From Hanleya hanleyi (lineage: Eukaryota; Mollusca; Polyplacophora; Lepidopleurida; Hanleyidae): a stretch of DNA of 64,000 bases. Below, one piece after another: positions 25,701 to 37,700 of this stretch; within the stretch, counting starts at the first letter, position 1, and each line of letters opens with the position of its first letter. The notes beneath the pieces were generated by a model. The model saw only the letters and a list, made by a program, of their open reading frames with translations, was not told the DNA's origin and searched no databases. A program made the translations under genes and the position numbers. The stretch lies in assembly GCA_036873755.1 (NCBI GenBank), contig JAVTVY010025113.1, forward strand, positions 42,445 through 106,444, in the 5' to 3' direction.

Positions 25701-28700
25701 AGCAAACGCCGCCACGACGGCCGTCTTATAAAACACAGTTTTTATAGACGCGGACTCTAAGGGTTCAAAAGGTGGTATAATCAGAGCACACAGAACCACA
25801 CCGATATCCCATTTCGGTAACAGTTGGCGAGTACAACGCGACTGTAATGCGAAGGCGTGAATAAGAGCAGAGATATTATCGTTAAGGCTAATGTCGGAAC
25901 CCAAGGTAAGACGTAACACCCTATTCAATTCATGCCAGAGCAGATCGACAGCCTACCATGGTGCTAATATGAAACTCCCTATCCTGGTGAAGGTGAAGGA
26001 TGAAGTCAATTACGAGGGAAATAGAGTCGGGAACGATCACGTCCTCGGCACCAGGACAAATATAGGAACGTAGTGAGTAAGATCCTACATATAATAAACA
26101 ACCTTAAGGTTGACGACAGAACCATAATGTCAAAGTCTAACCATTGGTGTAACGGTTAATATAGGAATAAAGTACTTGATGGAGAGAGTCGGAAAAACTG
26201 TGCCACAAGTACACCACGAAGACATTGTGTTGATCAAGCACAATCCTAAGGTAAATGGATCTCAACATAATGTAAGTGTGATAAAGTCAACATGGTTCTG
26301 TGTTAACACTGTGCTGAATTCAATTAAAGGCGACTAGTCCGTCATTCACAATCCCGCCGTCGTCCTCAGAGAATATCCATGTCCATAATCCAAAGACCTA
26401 TTCCATATAACAGTATTTAACCAAATACTGCTGATACCAATACAATTTTGATATTCTGAACTCCAGACTGGAAACAGCAAGGTCTGGACAGAACTCTCTT
26501 CGTAGAGTAAAGACGAACCTAAGTAAATCACATTGTGAAAAACCCGAGAGGAATTGATACAAGTGGAAAGTTGACGCCAAACGAACGGACTTCCCCTCCC
26601 ACCGACGATCGACGATGGAGAATCAAAGGAAGTGCCGATGAATGGATATAAAATATGCAACTCGCAAATGAAGAAATGACGTGACAAACGGCGTTATGGC
26701 GTACCGGAAACGTCTAACCGATGTAATAGAATGACGCACAGGCGTATGAGAGACACATGACGGTGTAATGAACATGTCGTCAAGGTGTAATAGGAAAGCG
26801 TAATGTGAAAATGCGAGAAACGTTGTATATGATAAACAACGTAGTGATTTCCTCATTCACAACAACTTAATGTATATACATGCTCATCATAGAGCAGGAT
26901 ACAACTTATAAAAGCACACGACGTAACAGAAGGGCGTTGCAAACAGTAACCCCGAAGTCGATTATAATAATTTTCCTTCTCTTTAAACGCAGTAGAGATG
27001 AACATATTAAATGTTTGTAGCGTTAATCACCAAATGTAAGCTCAATGAGATAAATGGGATTATGGATCTTTGTGTCAGTGAAAATGAATAATGTATCAAT
27101 GAACATGGTTACATTATGACCTCTCCCGATGTAATTTGTCTCCTGTACATGAGATTCAGTACTGGAGTTTTATATGGAGAGAATATAAAACATTTACAAC
27201 AATGTTACTATTAATAACCAAATAGTCACACAACCGACATCCAGAACAAAGATTTTCCAGGTAACCAAGAAAGATCCTTAAGAATTTTAAATTCCCGAAG
27301 AGAGGAAATACATTTAAGTCTCTCGCCGGCAGGAAAGTGAGGTTATTCAAAAATTTATAATTTGAAATGACCTAGCACGAACAATTTGTCAAGAAGAACA
27401 GTAAGAACATTACTAAAAAAGCAGTTTGATGCTCTAGTAGACTGTACCGGTAATACATACCTGGTAGAAAGAAACCATAGAAGACTTCAAGACTCACGTG
27501 TCACTAGGCTTGATCCTTGGCCGGCCAATACCTTCCCACTCACGCTAGTAATTTTAAATTTTCTCATATGGAAGAAATTAAAATTAGTGCATAACTCCAT
27601 CTGAATTATAAGCGTAATACAGTATACAGATGGAACCAACATGGTGTGAAATAAAACAAGCAATGTAATAATCAGACAATTGTGTTTCAAGAAAATCACA
27701 CTTTCACATAGTGGGTGAATAGGTTTACTCACTCACGTAAACCAGCATAAGTGGGTGAATAGGTTTACTCACTCACGTAAACCAGCACGTGATCTCATTG
27801 TTGTTCGACACACCCTTAATTACATAAAGAGATCAGTAAAGAAGCTCATTAAGATGCGACACAGGGTCGAAGTAAAAAGGGTTGAGTTGTGGTTACGTAA
27901 CACAAGCGCAACAATCATGCTTCATATTCATGTCAGTATGAAAGACATAAAACCTCTGTCAGGACTCTCTTGAATACAGGATATCAAATATCACGAAATA
28001 ATACTTGATATAACAAGAGATTACATTTTGGTAGGACCAAGGTGAACCAACCAAAACTGCAAGTCCGAACAGACACAACAACAACAACATGAAAATTTGA
28101 CGGCTGCAAATAAAGTATCAGATCTCTCCGGCGGGAAGAAACGAAAAAACCCCGCCGATGAGGATACTATTTACAACCCTACTTGAGATATACACAAACT
28201 CAATGCATAAAATTCATGAATCAACGAAACCAAACCTGATCGTTTATTGTAGAGATCACCATCGGCCTTCAAATCTCAGCACTAAAAGGCAGACTTACAG
28301 AAATGCCGGGAACTAAGTACGAATCTGTCACAAATTGAGCAATAAAAACGAGGTCGCGAGAGCCCGTAAAAACCCACACCAAACACAGCGGGTCGAACTC
28401 ATTGTTCGTGTGAAGACGTGATATTGAATACACATTGTCTCCATCACGCAGGACTGTGTTATCAGATAAGCCCGAGATTAATATTGACTTTAGAAAATAT
28501 ATCGGGTAATAATTTCAAGATATAAGAATTTTGAAAACTCCGACAAGAGCCAATTTATTTCGCGACGTACGTCCGAAGACAATAAACACATGGCAGATGG
28601 AAAAACAGACCATGTGAAGTCTACAAATTTGCCCAAACAAAATTTTGACAAGACAGAAATGTGAAAGAAAAACTATCCCCAAAATATTAATTTAATCACC

Positions 28701-31700
28701 ATCGAACCATTGACAAAAATGACATAGGTGAGACAACATACGGCGAGGAAGTATTCCTTCGTCTGACATTTAATACGAGGATTATTCGAAGTAGACGGCA
28801 TATCCGGCAGCAACGCTAAAAGCGCATCCAAATTATCCGAAAAACCATCATTGACGTATGTTCCTAACTTTACACTGAAGAAAAAGGAATCACAGATGAA
28901 CTCGACGAGACCGGTGTAGGAAAACGTCGAGTCGAAGTACGAGAACGGCATACCGGAGAACGGGAGGGCCGAAAAATAGAACTAGAATTCCCGGTCTAAT
29001 TCTCACCGATTTCGTAAGCAGTATGCACTATTTTAATAAGCAATAATCGTCGACAGATTGGATATTTAACGATGGAAATTGATTGAAATATCAAACATTT
29101 ATAAACAATGTTTCTATCTGTTACCAAATCAACCTGTCTCAATCCACCATTATATCAGTTTGACCTCATACCTGATAATAGTCTAGTTGAGAATATTTGA
29201 TGAGATGAAAATAATGGTTTGTCTTTTAGATCATCACTTGTGACCATCCTCGTCAATGTGAATACTTTCAGTATATTTCCAATACAAATTAAACATTTAT
29301 AAACAATGTTTCTATTTGTTACCCAACTCAATCCTAAAATTGAAGTCCCGTAACATGTCATTTCGCTATTATAGAATCGCTGATTCATCGATAAACGAAA
29401 CCGCAAGAGCAATTTTGACACTCAATGGTAGGTCTGAATAACCCACCATAAAACGAGAAACGGATTTAGAACTGCGTTATGAATTAACCCGCAAAGGAGA
29501 AACAGACAAGACACGTTTATTCCGTTTAGGTAACGGAGTGTGAAAACAAAAAGACAAAGGAGAGGTCGAGCATGATATGCGAACCCACTGCATTTCATTG
29601 TCCGACGAGAACAATGGATTGCTAAGGCACGACAGGTTAGAGAAGTCTTTGTCGAAATAGACAAAGGAACCGGTTTGACTGCATACATAGCCAAACCTAG
29701 ACATGTAGGCTGTCTAACTAGACGTAGAACCGTCCCGCTAGTATTTTTATAGAGGCGGGCGAGTTCTGATTACTAAGACAATGGGAAACATTTATATAAT
29801 TGCAACGATAACTTCGATAGCATTCAGGTCAATTACAAGCAATTCCCAACAGACGTCTGTCGACTTCCGAAAGAAACGGGTCGCCAGACGCCTGCAAAGG
29901 TAAGCCCGACTAGCCTGGGCGAAATTTCCCCACGCTAACGGGTCTCTAATATACACTCGGCGAACTTCGCCGATAACACAACTCTTTACAAGAAAACCAA
30001 ACCGTGTGGGCGTCCAAACTGGACCACCATTTCACACACGAATTACATGCATTAGATATCGGAATCTCAGACATAACTAATGAAAGAATTTCCGACAATA
30101 ATGAAAGAATTTCCGACAAGAAATAACACAAGTCAAAACCGATAAGGATACTGAGGGTCGTTACAACAACAACCCAGGTTGTATAAACACTTCCTTCCTG
30201 ATGTGTACTGGTCGAGGTACAACAGAGAATAGAGGACGAGTATGGCTGCTGCAGAGTCTATATAGTAATCCTGCTGGAATGGGATGGGAGAGCTCTCCTA
30301 GGGGCGGACAACTCTCCGCTAGGGGAGCTAACTTTTAGTTTTAACTTCCGTTTTCTACGTTGTATCATCTTCCTGACGGAGATTAATGGCATAGAATTGA
30401 AACAGGTTTAAGATTTGGGAATCAAATATTAAACATTTATAAACAATGTTTCTATTTGTTACCAAATCAAACCTGTTTCAATTATGCCATTCAATCTCCG
30501 TCAGGAAGATGATACAACGTAGAAAACGGAAGTTAAAACTAAAAGTTAGCTCCCCTAGCGGAGAGTTGTCCGCCCCTAGGAGAGCTCTCCCACCTCATTC
30601 CAGCAGGATTACTATATAGGCTCTGTCCAAGCCATACTCGCCCTCTATTCTCATTATAATTACCGAGACCTGTAGTGTTTAAGGCCGGCATGAGGGGACG
30701 GAGGGAGGGTCAATCAAATTGAAACAGGTTTGATTTGGTAACAAATAGAAACATTGTTTATAAATGTTTAATATTTGTAGCCCAAATCGTAAACCTGTTT
30801 CAATTATGCCACAGTACCAACATATGGAGGCAGGAATCTCGGCCTCGTGGTAACCCCCATAGTAGACTAGTAATCGCTGGAACGACACAGACATGGGTAT
30901 AAATTTGAGACATTATTACTCATCAAGTTAACCCTGGTCTCAGACTCATAGGGTAATTTAAGGAATTGATACAGTTTTACTTATCTGAGTGTCTCCATCC
31001 ATGTAACTGTGCTTGTGATGTGGTACACATTTCCACCAAGTCGCAGGAAACCCGGGCACCCTAGGCAACAAGAAGGTCCTCTTGGTAGACTCTGTATGAC
31101 TAGGGGGAATCTCCGTCACAGCCATTGCATACAGGGAGATCCTTGGTCCAACCGTAAGAAAGGGGGGGACGTACGCAATCCCGAATCTTGGAAGGTACCA
31201 AGTCCACACCACTCTCAGACCGCAAGCTTCTTGAGGACAACTCACCATACTTGGAGTGATGAACTTAGATGCGTTGAAATTGCCATGCTTGCTCTCTGGG
31301 TGAGCTGCGCACTCTTCAACTCTCTGTACTTTCATCACTACTGTTGACACTAGGCCTGGAGCGGGTGTTCTTGTGAGTTGAGGCACAGGTGACCCAGCTG
31401 AGACATCTAGAAGGAAGTCAGTTTCTGAAGAACAGAAGCAAATTTCAGTCAGGAGTAAACCCTATCCTGGTGTTAGGCCTTCATTGGTGATTATAGAATC
31501 CACGGCCGGTTAACTGACTTATTTCTACCTTCTGAGATGCCTTTTATCATATAATATATGTAATAATAATAATATGACTGAGATGAGATGAGATGAGATG
31601 ATACAGCAAGATGGCTGTCTTGCTGCGATGGTGACAATTTTGCCGCCCCCCCCCCCCCTCTTTTTCTGAAATTACTCACAACGTGCTGGGTAGCCACAGT

Positions 31701-34700
31701 GGCCCAAGCGTGGTCACACTATTGATTGCACTGTCATATCCCTCAGACAGATATTAGTGAACGTGGAGTTAATTGTTCAGGCACAAGACAGGACAATGTC
31801 ATGAAGGGGTCAGTTCTTCCATACATGCCAGGACGCAGCGATGGCACGAATCACATTAGAAGAAGCAGAAGACAGTAGTGGGGCGTCAATGGTATATCTA
31901 CCTTCTGCCAATTGATAAGACTATTTTATGGTCTTCTTCAACTACGCGGCTTTTTTAAATGTCAAGCCTTGCTGATAGGCGAAGGGACAGAATAACCGTA
32001 GCCGAGAGCCGCGAACGGATCGGAACGAGTAAGATAGTGGCGGTTGGCTCGAACAGGACATAGCAGAAGATCGTCCTCGAGTCCATGTACAAAGTCTGAC
32101 AACGCAGGAATGGTGTACGACGTTGAGCGCACGGACCTGAACGAACAGACTCATTTTGGCGATAAATTCAGGAATGGGCCGAAAAGAAATGCAAGACCGA
32201 TCCGCTGTCCAGGACATAGAAGATCTTTCAAGAGCATGAAGTATAGACAGTCTGGACGCCAAAGCAAACGCCGCCACGACGGCCGTCTTATAAGACACAG
32301 TTTTTATAGACGCGGACTCTAAGGGTTCAAAAGGTGGTATAATCAGAGCACACAGAACCACACCGATATCCCATTTCGGTAACAGTTGGCGAGTACAACG
32401 CGACTGTAATGCGAAGGCGTGAATAAGAGCAGAGATATTATCGTTAAGGCTAATGTCGGAACCCAAGGTAAGACGTAACACCCTATTCAATTCATGCCAG
32501 AGCAGATCGACAGCCTTCCATGGTGCTAATATGAAACTCCCTATCCTGGTGAAGGTGAAGGAGGAAGTCAATTACGAGGGAAATAGAGTCGGGAACGGTA
32601 TCACGTCCTCGGCACCAGGACAAATATAGGAACGTAGTGAGTAAGATCCTACATATAATAAACAATCTTAAGGTTGATGACAGAACCATAATGTCAAAGT
32701 CTAACCATTGGTGTAACGGTTAATATAGGAATAAAGTACTTGATGGAGAAAGTCGGAAAAAACTGTCCCACAAGTACACCACGAAGACATTGTGTTGATT
32801 AAGCACAATCCTAAGGTAAATGGATCTCAACATAATGTTAGTGTGATAAAGTCAACATGGCTCTGTGTTAACAACACTGTGCTGAATTCAAATAAAGGCG
32901 ACTAGTCCGTCATTCACAATCCCGCCGTCGTCCTCAGAGAATATCCACGTCCATAATCCAAAGACCTATTCCATATAACAGCATTTGACCAAATACTGCT
33001 GATTTGAATACAATTTTGATATTCTGAACACCAGACTGGAAACAACAAGGTCTGAACAGAACTCTCTTCGTTTTACAAGTGGAAGGTTGAAGCCAAACGA
33101 ACGGACTTCCACTCCCGCCGATGACCGACGATGAAGAATCAAAGGAAGTGCCGATGAATGGATATAAAATATGCATCTCGCAAATGAAGAAATGACGTGA
33201 CAAACGGCGTTATGGCGTACCGGAACGCACAGGTGTATGAGAGACACATGACGGCGTAATGAACATGTCAAGATGTAATAGGAAAGCGTAATGTGAAAAA
33301 TGCGAGAAACGTTGTATATGATAAACAACGTAGTGATTTCCTCATTCACAACAACTTAATGTATATACATGCTCATCATGGAGCAGGATACAAACTTATA
33401 AAAGTACACGACGTAACAGAAGGGCGTTGCAAACAGTAACCCCGAAGTCGATTGTAATAATTTTCCCTCTCTTTAAACGCAGTAGAGATGAACATCTTAA
33501 ATGTTTGTAGCGTTAATCACCAAATGTAAGCTCAATGAGATAAATGGGATTATGGATCTTTGTGTCAGTGAACATGAATAATGTGTCAATGAACATGGTT
33601 ACATTATTACCTCTCCCGATGTAATTTGTCTCCTGTACATGAAATTCAGTACTGGAGCTTATATGGAGAGAATATAAAACATTTACAACAATGTTACTAT
33701 TAATAACCAAATAGTCACACAACCGACATCCAGAACAAAAATTTTCCAGGTAATGAAGAAAGATCCTTAAAGAATTTTAAATTCCCGAAGAGAGGAAATA
33801 CATTTAAGTCTCTCGCCGGCAGGAAAGTGAGGTTATTCAAAAATTTATAATTTGAAATGACCTAGCACGAACAATTTGTCGAGAAGAAGAACAGTAAGAA
33901 CATTACTAACAAAGCAGTTTGATGCTCTAGTAGACTGTACCGGTAATACATACCTGGTAGAAAGAAACCATAGAAGACTTCACGACTTACGTGTCACTAG
34001 GCTTGATCCTTGGCCGGCCAATACCTTCCCACTCACGCTAGTAATTTTAAATTTTCTCATATGGAAGAAATTAAAATTAGTGCATAACTCCATCTGAATT
34101 ATAAGCGTAATACAGTATACAGATGGAACCAACTTGGTGTGAAATAAAACAAGCAATGTAATAATCAGACAATTGTGTTTCAAGAAAATCACACTTCCAC
34201 ATAGTGGGTGAATAGGTTTACTCATTCACGTAAACCAGCATAAGTGGGTGAATAGGTTTACTCACTCACGTAAACCAGCACGTGATCTCATTGTTGTTCG
34301 ACACACCCATAATTACATAAAGAGATCAGTAAAGAAGCTCATTAAGATGCGACACAGGGTCGAAGTAAATAGGGTTGAGTTGTGGTTACGTAACACAAAT
34401 GCAACAATCATGCTTCATATTCATGTCAGTATGAAGACATATAAAACCTCTGTAAGGACTCTCTTGAATACAGGATATCAAAATCACGAAATAATACTTG
34501 ATATAACAAGAGATTACATTTTGGTAGGACCAAGGAACTGAATGTATGAAGGTGAACCCACCAAAACTGCAAGTCCGAACAGACGCAACAACAACAACAT
34601 GAAAATTGACGGCTGCAAATAAAGTATCAGATCTCTCCGGCGGGAAGAAACGAAAAACCCCCGCCGATGAGGATACTATTTACAACCCTACTTGAGATAT

Positions 34701-37700
34701 ACACAAACTCGATGCATAAAATTCATGAATCAACGAAACCAAACCTGATCGTTTATTGTAGAGATCACCGTCGGCCTTCAAATCTCAGCACTAAAAGGCA
34801 GACTTACAGAAATGCCGGGAACTAAGTACAAATCTGTCACAAATTGAGCAATAATAACGAGGTCGCGAGAGCCCGTAAAAACCCACAACAAACACAGCGG
34901 GTCGAACTCATTGTTCGTGTGGAGAACGTGATATTGAATACACATTGTCTCCATCACGCAGGACTGTGTTATCAGATAAGCCCGAGATTAATATTGACTT
35001 TAGAAAATATATCGGGTAATAATTTCAAGATATAAGAACTTTGAAAAACTCCGACAAGAGCCAATTAATTTCGCGACGTACGTCCGAAGACAATAAACAC
35101 ATGGCAGATGGAAAAACAGACCATGTGAAGTCTACAAATTTGCCCAAACAAAATTTTGACAAGACAGAAATGTGAAAGAAAACTATCCCCAAAATATTAA
35201 TTTAATCACCATCGAACCATTGACAAAAATGACATAGGTGAGACAACATACGGCGAGGAAGCATTCCTTCGTCTGACATTTAATACGAGGATTATTCGAA
35301 GTAGACGGCATATCCGGCAGCAACGCTAAAAGCGCATCCAAATTATCCGAAAAACCATCATTGACGTATGTTCCTAACTTTACACTGAAGAAAAGGGAAT
35401 CACAGATGAACTCGACGAGACCGGTGTAGGAGAACGTCGAGTCGAAGTACGAGAACGGCATACCGGAGAACGGGAAGGCCGAAAAATAGAACTAGAATTC
35501 CCGGTCTAATTCTCACCGATTTCGTAAGCAGTATGCACTACAATAATCGTCGACAGACTGGATATTTAATGATGGAAATTGATTGAAATATCAAACATTT
35601 ATAAACAATGTTTCTATCTGTTACCAAATCAACCTGTCTCACTCCATGCCAACTCAATCCTAAAATTGAAGTCCCGTAACATGTCATTTCGCTATTATAG
35701 AATCGCTGATTCATCGATAAACGAAACCGCAAGACAGCAATTTTGACACTCAATGGTAGGTCTGAACAACCCACCATAAAACGAGAAACGGATTTAGAAC
35801 TGCGTTATGAATTAACCCGCAAAGGAGAAACAGACACGACACGTTTATTCCGTTTAGGTAACGGAGTGTGAAAACAAAAAGACAAAGGAGAGGTCGAGAT
35901 GATATGCGAACCCACTGCATTTCATTGTCCGACGAGAACAATGGATTGCTCAGGCACGGCAGGTTAGAGAAGTCTTTGTCGAAGTAGACAAAGGAACCGG
36001 TTTGACTGCATACATAGCCAAACCTATACATGTAGGCTGTCTAAAATCTGTGATTAAACTAGACGTAGAACCGTCCCGCTAGTATATTTATAGAGGCGGG
36101 AGAGTTCTGATTACTAAGATCATGGGAAACATTTATATAATTGCAACGATAACTTCGTTAGCTTTCATGTCAATTACAAGCAATTCCCAACAGACGTCTG
36201 TCGACTTCCGAAAGGAACGGGTCGCCAGACGCCTGCAAAGGTAAGCCCGTCTAGCCTGGGCGAAATTTCCCCACGCTAACGGGTCTCTAATATACACTCG
36301 GCGAACTTCGCCGATAACACAACTCTTTACAAGAAAACCAAACCGTGTGGGCGTCCAAACTGGACCACCATTTCACACACGAATTACATGCATTAGATAT
36401 CGGAATCTCAGACATAACTAATGAAAGAATTTCCGACAATAATGAAAGAATTTCCGACAAGAAATAACACAATTCAAAACCGATACTGCGGGTCGTTACA
36501 ACAACAACCCAGGTTGTATAAACACTTCCTTCCTGATGTGTACTGGTCGAGGTACAACAGAGAATAGAGAGCGAGTATGGCTTGGACAGAGCCTATATAG
36601 TAATCCTGCTGGAATGAGGTGGGAGAGCTCTCCTAGGGGCGGACAACTCTCCGCTAGGGGAGCTAACTTTTAGTTTTAAACTTCCGTTTTCTACGTTGTA
36701 TCATCTTCCTGACGGAGATTGAATGGCATAATTGAAACAGGTTTACGATTTGGGCTACAAATACTGTTTTTGTCTTGCAACCATTACACATCAGAAGAAG
36801 CAGATTTATCTGCTGCTGTCCAATAAATCCAGTTTATCTCAAAAGGTGTTACTTTCCTACATGGCTATCCACATTTTGAACCATTAAAAACAATTTGTAT
36901 ATTGCTGCATTATCTATTAAGTCATAGACCATTGAGTTTTTGACATTATAATCAAGAAACATGAAATTGTAATCATGAAACATACAAATTTGGGGATTGG
37001 AATGGAGTTTTTGAGTTCATTTTACCCCTGATTATCGGTGTTCTATCAGCAGTGAATTTTGCACAAAATACGTATCTGGAAACAGATTTGGGGTCTAAAA
37101 TGGGCATAAGCGGCTAATATATCAATGGAAGGCTTCATAGCCAGAACAGACGTGAATACTTATGAAGACTGGATTAACTTATGAAATAGACGAAAAGCTC
37201 AACAAACACATGCTTCACAGACCTTATGCGTATCAACAGAGATACTGGTAACTCCATCTAACCGAAAGTCAAATGGCTTAAGTTTGTAGCCAGCCTCTTC
37301 CATAAATGGGACAAGGAAGCCTCCAAGACAAGCGTCCACATGGACTGGGATTCCATACTGTTTACCCAACTGAAAGGTACAAAAGTGGAGTTCATACAAC
37401 ATTGTATACAATAGCATAATCATTTATCAATGAAAGTAATAAATGTTACTGGGACCCACAAGTCTACATTAATTTCTCAAATAATTCAATCACAGGAAGT
37501 GAAATTTCCCATCATAAAATCTGGGGGTGATCAAATTTATTTAGAACAAAATCCAAAATCATGCAGATAATCCATTATTTCTTTATTTTATTCAATGAAT
37601 TTATAGAGTGATCAAATTGATTAGAACAGTCGATTGAATTATGTCCCCAGAATTGGGGTTGATTGAATTTTGATAGGGTGATTGAATTTTGATAGGGTGA

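Larger units (their letters stand above)
23924..30428 (-). mobile_element. DIRS-like tyrosine-recombinase retroelement, copy 1
   Basis: About 6.5 kb between two AAATA cores (23924-23928, 30424-30428). Inverted terminal repeats lie at 23969-24153 and 30225-30409. Reading on the minus strand the order is 5' repeat, long non-conserved interior, decayed tyrosine recombinase (25928-25210), internal complementary region (24314-24218), 3' repeat. This order and the internal block that complements both ends are diagnostic of DIRS elements. No intact reverse transcriptase or RNase H frame was recognised; a weak thumb-like stretch ('NVIYLGSSL', minus, ~26520) may be what remains. There is no target duplication. 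Copy 1 is 165 bp longer than copy 2, explained by an extra segment near 29148-29325. Confidence 0.85.
30424..36763 (-). mobile_element. DIRS-like tyrosine-recombinase retroelement, copy 2
   Basis: Direct repeat of copy 1, about 6.3 kb, from the shared AAATA at 30424 to AAATA at 36759-36763. Inverted terminal repeats 30469-30652 and 36560-36744, internal complementary region 30717-30811, recombinase remnant 31690-32571. It differs from copy 1 by scattered substitutions and small indels and has its own variants at both termini ('gggctacAAATA' against 'gggaatcAAATA'; 'AAATATTAAAC' against 'AAATATCAAAC'), each mirrored in its own internal region. So it is a separate transposition product, not a simple duplication of copy 1. 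Confidence 0.85.
21166..37222 (-). other. SGPL1: SGPL1 intron 11 (16 kb), host of two DIRS-like elements
   Basis: Phase-0 intron between the codon for catalytic Lys346 and Tyr347. 12.8 kb of it (23924-36763) are the paired DIRS-like elements. The rest holds a decayed MITE, a HINE-like element and about 460 bp of plain DNA next to exon 11. Both DIRS-like elements lie in the same coding sense as SGPL1. Confidence 0.9.

Noticed and set aside
25398..25928. Host gene in intron 11
   Set aside because: The frame is duplicated with the element, carries recombinase motifs and is broken downstream; it belongs to the DIRS-like element.
29422..29704. Endonuclease-like fragment ('[12 protein letters not shown]') of a LINE inside DIRS copy 1
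   Set aside because: The resemblance to LINE endonucleases is short and covers no catalytic residue; repeated in copy 2, so it is simply part of the DIRS-like interior.
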